Below are positions 58,401 to 64,000 of a stretch of DNA of 64,000 bases, one piece after another. The stretch is from contig BDSL01000058.1 in NCBI GenBank assembly GCA_003116995.1, positions 1 to 64,000 on the forward strand, given 5' to 3'. Below the pieces are notes generated by a model. The model saw only the letters and a list, made by a program, of their open reading frames with translations. It had not been told where the DNA came from and did not search any database. The translations under genes were made by a program, and so were the position numbers. Positions within the stretch are counted from its first letter, which is position 1. Every line of letters starts with the position of its first letter. The stretch comes from Yamagishiella unicocca. Its lineage: Eukaryota; Chlorophyta; Chlorophyceae; Chlamydomonadales; Volvocaceae.

Positions 58401-60755
58401 GACCGAAGTAGAGCTCTGGCGCCCAAACGTCTATATGAACAAATATCTCACCACCACCACTACCACCCGCTCCTGCTCCTGTCCTTGTCCCGGCCAGGTC
58501 CTGGAGGGAATATTCCCAAGGTGCCGTACGATGACATGGGCTGGGCGGGTATGAGTTTGGGGTTTGGGTTCTTAAACACACCCCACCCGCCCCGCCCACC
58601 CGGCCCCTGGGGGGCGGCATGGGAGGACGGCAGGGATCCCATATTTTGCCCCCACAGTGGCCCCCATGTCGCCACCGCAGCGCACTTTCATGGGGATGCT
58701 CGCGACGCCGTACATTGTGTGCACCCCCTCACATTGTTGTCGTACGTCGTACACAGGCACGTAATCGAGTACATGACGCTCCAGGCGGGTGCCAAGGCCT
58801 CGGCTCGCGGCGCCTCCAGCTTCCTGACGCTTTGCAACGGCGGCGTGGAGCGGATGGCCTCGCTGGCCACCTGGCACCCGGGGGTCACCATCCTGTTCGC
58901 TGGTGGGTGGGCGGAGAGGAAACCCAGTGGGCGGAGAGGAAACCCAGTGGGCGGAGAGGAAACCCAGTGGGCGGGGTAATAAGGACGAATAAGAACGAAA
59001 TCCGTAGGTCGGGGCCCCCCACCCAATCTAGGGGGGGTTTGCGTGGGTAGAGGGCAGGATAAGGTTCATGGTTCGAGTATTCGGGTCCGAGCACTTCATG
59101 ATTTGTTTCATAATTGATAAATAGCTATTGTGCAGTCCTGTGCCAGAGCCAGAGGCCTTCCCTCCGTAACCCAGGGTACCTCCTGCCCCGCCCTGCCCCA
59201 ACCTCCCTCCCTTTCCCTTACATCATGCACACTGGTGTCCCCTTGTATCCCTCTCTTGCCCTTGCATCACGCGCACTGGTGTCCCCTTGTATCCCTCTCC
59301 CTCGTCCCCCCCAAGACTGCGTGGGCTTCACCTCCATGTGCCACGCCGCGACCCCGCTGGCCATCATGGCGTTCCTCAACCAGCTCTACAGCCGCTTCGA
59401 CAACATGATCGACATCTACAAGGTCTACAAGGTGGAGACAATCGGAGGTGAGTGCACCCTCGAAGGGGTAGCGCGACGTGTACGGAGTACGTATGTTAAG
59501 GCCCGTCAGAAATGCTCTGCTGTCGCAGGGCAGGACACACGTGTGCTGCTGTACGGGTTAGCTGGCTGGCCACCCAGCGTACGGCGCTTGTTTGTTGTGT
59601 ACTTGTTTGTTGTATAATGAGACGCCAAGCCACAAGCACCACAATGAATACTGCCATGCCTATATAAACGGAAAATTACAATCCAAACCGCGAAAGGTGT
59701 ATTCACGGCGGCGCCACGTGGTGTGGTTTCTGCCCCTCGTGCCCCTCGGCAAGTCACCAGCCGCGGGATGGTTCCCCTCGGAACGCTCCCAGCCCCCCTT
59801 CCTGAAACCCAACCTCCTGCCTGTCGCAGACTGCTACATGGTCGCTGGCGGGCTGGTGGCGTACGACGACGACGGTTACAAGTCCGTTATCAGCGGCCAA
59901 GAGGACCCGCTCCATGCGGTGCGAGTCATGGAGTTCGCAAAGGTGAGGGGGGATTGGGTTGCAAGGAAAATCCGTTTCGAAGGGAAACCCCGAGAGGGAG
60001 GGGGAAGGGGAAGGAGGGGTTAGAGAAAAACAGTGAAGTGGACGGACGAGCGGGGTTGGTTTGCCTACCTCATTTTCTCCTCCTCCCTCTGCCTCACCCC
60101 GCGCCGCCCCGCCCGCGCCGCCTGCGGTCCTGATCAGGCCATGCTGCGAGCCTCCCGCGAGGTCCGAATGCCCGACACCGGCGAGCCCGTGCAGATGCGC
60201 ATCGGCCTGCACTCGGGCCCCGTGACTAGCGGAGTGGTGGGCGACCGGATGCCGCGGTTCTGCCTCTTCGGCGACACAGTGGTTAGTGCGGGCTCGGGAG
60301 TCCCGGCGCCCAAATGGTCATGACCACTCGATATGCGAAACACGATACTTGCCCTCGGCAAGGGAATTTAACGGGGGAGGGCGCTGCGGCAGGGTCCAAG
60401 GAACCGCACCGTCCGCCAGTGTGCTACTGTCGGTGTGCTGCAGTGCATACCCCGTATTTTTCATCCGCCCGTAACCCCGTCCCCGCCTCCCCCTCCCTCT
60501 CCGGTCCCGCGCCTCGCGCCTCTCTCCACACCGCCCCGCCAGAACACCGCCAGCCGCATGGAGTCCACCTGCCGCCCCGGAACCATCCACGTCAGCGCCG
60601 CAGCACACGCTCGCCTGCCCAGCGAGTCCTGGAGCGACCTGGGCATGACGGCGGTGAAGGGCAAGGGCGAGATGCGGACGTACGAGTGGGCGGGTGACGT
60701 GGATGTGGTGGTGGACACCGGACAGCTGCAGCGCGTCATCGGGCTGTACCTGTAG
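52430..60755 (+). CDS. PAS-linked class III nucleotide cyclase, guanylate-cyclase type (5' end unresolved)
   Basis: Exons 52430-52689, 53234-53396, 53950-58089, 58498-58520 (a 23-bp exon), 58757-58902, 59316-59447, 59830-59942, 60138-60281 and 60543-60755 join in phase. A PAS domain begins around [24 protein letters not shown], is interrupted after [13 protein letters not shown] by about 1,250 low-complexity residues, and resumes at RVWHKVVVH to end in [13 protein letters not shown]. The linker helix FPRHVIEYM leads to the catalytic domain. Metal aspartates lie in FADCVGFTS and VETIGDCYM; the transition-state Asn and Arg in NTASRME. The purine-specificity positions are Glu (KVETIGD) and Cys ([10 protein letters not shown]), as in guanylate cyclases; adenylate cyclases have Lys and Asp. 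Large families of such cyclases are known in volvocine algae. No start codon is assigned: the first listed exon opens behind a GCAG acceptor and earlier exons are probably missing. Confidence 0.9.
54661..54765 (+). repeat. In-frame CAR repeat coding a polyglutamine tract
   Basis: Thirty-five codons, nearly all CAA/CAG with two GAG (Glu) interruptions, inside the large cyclase exon. Confidence 0.95.
55840..56007 (+). repeat. In-frame 12-bp repeat coding GGGE
   Basis: Fourteen exact GGGE peptide repeats. GGT and GGC alternate in the first codon of successive units, giving a partial 24-bp higher-order period. Confidence 0.95.
56519..56645 (+). repeat. In-frame 21-bp repeat coding VPVAARA
   Basis: About six copies of GTACCGGTGGCGGCCAGGGC plus one base, the first diverged. 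Confidence 0.93.
57139..57378 (+). repeat. In-frame 39-bp repeat coding a [17 protein letters not shown] unit
   Basis: Six copies of a 13-residue unit, with small substitutions (TAGGVQ, TANGVQ, TADGLQ) and a final diverged copy. Confidence 0.93.
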
Positions 60756-60890
60756 CGGCCAGCTGGCTGTGGCTGTAGCGGCCAGCTGGCTGTGGCTTTA
60801 GCGGCCAGCTGGCTGTACCTGTAGCGGCCAGCTGGCTGTACCTGTAGCGGCCAGCTGGCTGTACCTGTAGCGGCCAGCTGGCTGTAGCGG
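60753..60890. repeat. 23-bp minisatellite beginning at the cyclase stop codon
   Basis: Units of TAGCGGCCAGCTGGCTGT plus five bases recur at 60,753, 60,776, 60,799, 60,822, 60,845 and 60,868, followed by a shortened copy. The first TAG is the stop codon of the cyclase. Confidence 0.93.
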
Positions 60891-63800
60891 CCGGGACGAG
60901 GAGGAGCAGGAAGCAGCACACTGCCAGCGCGTGCGCTGTGTGCGGTCAGGGGCCGGCGGGAAGCACGGCACGAGCCACGCCTGCCCGACAGAAGCAGTGG
61001 CAGCTTAGTAGGCTGGTAGGTTGCGGCGACTTGGGTCGCTGCTGCGGGGCGGGGCGGCGTGGGGCCTGACCGGCTGGGGCTCGGCACGGCACGGCAGCTG
61101 GGTTAGGCCGACCCTGGAAGTGAGGCGGCGACCGGCCTCGAAGATGCGGGGGCTAACGTGGCGCGGTGGCGGAGGGCTGTCAGCAGGCAGTGCCACGGTA
61201 CAGGGTGGGCGTTTCCAGGAGGTCAAGGTGGGGTTTACTTTTAAGGCTGGCTCGATAAATGCCTTTCTTGCCATTGCAAACGAGGACGTGTGAGTGTTTC
61301 GTTCGGTGCGCAGCCGAGTCAGGGAAATCCGCGTTGCGTGTGAGTATTGTTTTGTTTGCCAAAACGGACCGCCAATCCGAGAAACACAGCACACTGTGCG
61401 TTGCAGGTGCGTGTGCGGTTTAGGAATGACAAAAGGCGTGCGTGTGTACGCGCGACACTTCGCATTTACGATTATGGCTGGATTTGTGGCAGCAGGAATA
61501 GGGCTGCTGGGCGTATGGCTTTCGCAGTGATGGCCCTCCGCCTGCACCTGTTGATTTACATCGTGCAACAACAGGCAACAGCAGGCATGCCCCGATGTGT
61601 GCATGTATGTATCCGCATAAAGCCGAAACAGTGGTGGTGCAACGGGTCCTCCCCCAGCGCGCTCAGCGGAATTTCAGCGTTACCCCTTAGTGAGGCTGCC
61701 CAGCCTAGCCCAGAGGTTGTGGCCCGTGTGTGCATTCAGGCCGCCCTGGGCTGGTGCTGGGCTAGATATTTGCTCGCTGCATATTTGCCTTGGTCGGTAT
61801 CGTACTGAATTCGGGAGGTTGCTCCACTGGCCGAATTGGGTAATGACCTGCTAACTTGAGCTGGGCCTTACGCACTCATTGCGCACGTGTGCAGAGAGTG
61901 GCCGGGGCCCTCCAGGGTGGCGACAATTCATGTGGGACGCGTGTAATCGCGCCCAGGGCGGTTGCTTGCCCTGGGCGGTCGGTTTGGGGCGAAGAGTGGC
62001 TGGACGTCAGAGCAAGAGGCCGCGGCGCGGGGCCGAGGGCGGGGCCGAGGGTGGGGCCGAGGGTGGGGCCGTTTTCGCTGGGGTTATTGGGGCACACTTT
62101 GCACTGCTGATCGCACCTTGTCGTAGTGGGCACGCTGCGCGACCCGCGGGTCGTGCATGTGACGCACGCGCGCCCGCGCCGTCGGCTGGTGGTTGTGTAC
62201 ACTGGGTTATTAATGCGTGGGTTCATCGTTTGAAAGCACCCAAGCGCGGTGGGAGCATGATCCTTGATGCATATCCAGAGGCTGAAATCGCCGCACTGCA
62301 GGGCCTGTCCGGATTAGGTGGCTGGGTTATTCATACCCGCAGTAACGGCTTCTGTGTGGGAGGAGGGGTTTCGTCGTGTCATGTAACGGCGACAGTCGCG
62401 CGCAAATGATTGTCCGCACTAGGCTGGATCATTGCGCGAGCGCGGGACCGTTGGTCCTGTTGTCTTCGTTGGCCATTCTTCGTTGATGCGAACTTTCGGA
62501 TGCGGTGACGGCGCGCTTGGCTCAAATCTAGCGATGGCGATGTTGAGCGATGGTGGAATTCTGCATCGCATGGCCGCCGATAGGCTGGCATCTGGACTCG
62601 GTCACTCAACCATCTTTCCTTCACTTCTTGGGGGGCCAGTGCAAAAGCAGGCGGGCGCGACCCGTTGGTTGCCATCCCATGGCAGTGGCGGCGGTGGCGC
62701 CGGCGGCTTCTTTGGATGTCACTGCATCACGCCGCGCGACGGCTCTTTTTTGCTGGTTGCGTTTATCTACATTGGGCTGAAGCCCGTCCTCGAAAACTCC
62801 TAGGCATGCCGGGCTTTCAAAGATTTATAGCTTGGCGTCACTGCATTATCGGGCACCATTTCTTTGTGGGGGCCAGGTGGGCAGGTGGGGACCATCACCT
62901 GGCGGATCGGGGGGCTCAGAGCCGCCAGTGACGCCTGTGCATGGGCAGGGCGCGCATACATTCGCCGCGTAGTTAACGTTGACAACTGTAGTACTGGTGG
63001 GTATTCTTGCAGATGCCGGTGCTTGTGGCTGGCTGGGGCTGGGCCACGCCTGTGTGAACGTGTACGTGCTGACCCGATGGCTGGGTGGGACGTGGGCGCC
63101 ACCAGGCTTGAGGCTAGGGGGCGGTGGAGCGCGGTTTGCCTAAGCGATGCAGAATTCCACATGCAGCTGGGCGTTTGCGCGCTCAGCTGCAGGGAGGGCC
63201 ACGAGTTGCGAGCTGAGCTGTATATGCGAGGTGGAGCAACGACGCCGCTTGGAGTGATTTCTCGGACTGCTTCGGTAACCGCGGGCGGATCCCGCACGGG
63301 AACATCGGACCCTGGCGGGTCCAGCGCGACGGCGCCGTACATGATGTTGCCGTGGTACGGCACCTGCACGGCTTTTCCTTACACGACAGGTGGACGCGGA
63401 GGGGCAGGGGCGGCTTCTGCTCGCCGGCGCGGCGTGCCTCTCGGTTGGATGCAGCCCATGCTTGGCTTTGTCCCCTAGCTGCAAACAGCAGCTGGGGATG
63501 CCGGTGTGGTGGCACCGTGAATATACAGGTAGCGGAGCGGAGTTTTGCGCGCCCACGTGTGTTGGATTGCGTCATTATGTTTTAGGCCTCCAAGCCCCGT
63601 GTGGGTTCTATGGGCTGCGCTCTCGCACCAGGTGCTGCCCCTTGTTCACGCGTGGCGTTGGCGCAGGTGGGATGGCGACTGACGGTGCGTCCTGTTTTGA
63701 TGGGGAATGGGAACCGTTGGCTAGAGGCTCATCCGCGCCGCGTGGGTCGCATATGGTTATAAAATATATATGACATACTAGAAACTATAGGTAAAGTAAT

Positions 63801-64000
63801 TTTGGAATGCAGGCGGATGCGGACGAAGGCCTAGCAATACAACTGCATCCGGATGGCGATGTGGTGAATTCACATAAGTGCGATTGCACTGACAGCTAGG
63901 CGGCCAAGCGCACGAGGCTGCGCGCCCCTTGATTGCCGACACCGCTACCTGGGGAAGGGTCGTACGCCGCAAACGGTGAACGCATTCAGACATTTCTTCT
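60756..64000. other. Right-hand region without a recognised gene
   Basis: After the minisatellite the sequence is GC-rich with several open frames of 80-200 codons, the longest being forward 62,864-63,478 (204 codons). None shows a recognisable domain, and opposite-strand frames of similar length overlap them, so I call no gene. A short GGGGCCGAGGGTG repeat lies at about 62,030-62,070. The 3' untranslated region of the cyclase must start here, but no TGTAA was found within the first kilobase. Confidence 0.55.

Noticed and set aside
62864..63478. A 204-codon forward open frame
   Set aside because: No domain, unusual composition for a gene, and similarly long frames overlap it on the other strand in GC-rich sequence.
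1..64000. CRISPR arrays, bacterial operons, rRNA or tRNA genes
   Set aside because: The regular repeats have no unique spacers, the genes are spliced eukaryotic genes, and no T-loop or conserved rRNA stretch was seen apart from the antisense guides.

Overview
This window looks like nuclear DNA of a chlorophyte green alga of the Chlamydomonas/Volvox (volvocine) group. The evidence is GC-rich, intron-dense genes, a clear PsbR photosystem II subunit, a PAS-linked class III nucleotide cyclase with a huge low-complexity linker, TGTAA motifs after stop codons (the chlorophycean poly(A) signal), and CCCTAAAA/CCCTAAA telomere-like runs inside an intron. All gene models were built by hand: reading frames were joined at GT/AG boundaries with the phase checked at every junction, so exon coordinates are predictions.

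Layout. (1) 1-12,489: a 181-bp satellite array in three textures: a regular left block, a scrambled middle block (about 6.0-10.05 kb), and a right block in which two monomer types mostly alternate. (2) 12,490-16,756: no confident gene; a 75-bp-period minisatellite at 14.4-14.9 kb and a weak helicase-like fragment. (3) 16,757-25,234: a fatty-acid-hydroxylase/sterol-desaturase family gene (-) divergent from biotin synthase BIO2 (+). (4) 25,235-32,429: an EHD-type dynamin-like ATPase (-) and a 68-residue single-span protein (-). (5) 34,486-35,599: PsbR (+). (6) 36,423-46,043: NOP14 (-), a small-subunit processome protein. (7) 46,318-47,776: ARPC4 (+), head-to-head with NOP14. (8) 48,992-49,876: a two-exon hAT-transposase-derived gene (+). 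(9) 52,430-60,755: a guanylate-cyclase-type class III cyclase (+, 5' end unresolved). (10) 60,756-64,000: nothing recognisable.

The most interesting system is inside NOP14. Three of its introns carry nine copies, in the host's transcriptional sense, of an element of about 90-106 nt that reads as a C/D-box snoRNA: box C (ATGATGA/TTGATGA), D', C' and D (CTGA), closed by a terminal stem whose sequence differs between copies but stays paired. The D' guide is complementary to the universally conserved 18S rRNA stretch AGGAAGGCAGCAGG. An 18S-processing factor would therefore host a small array of 18S-modification guides. The copies fall into three subfamilies and appear to have spread by tandem and segmental duplication.

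Other points worth checking are the scrambled satellite block (real rearrangement or assembly artefact), telomere-like repeats in a BIO2 intron, a cysteine-rich BIO2 tail, an AT-rich island in an EHD intron, short motifs shared between introns in both orientations, and a cyclase PAS domain interrupted by about 1,250 low-complexity residues.
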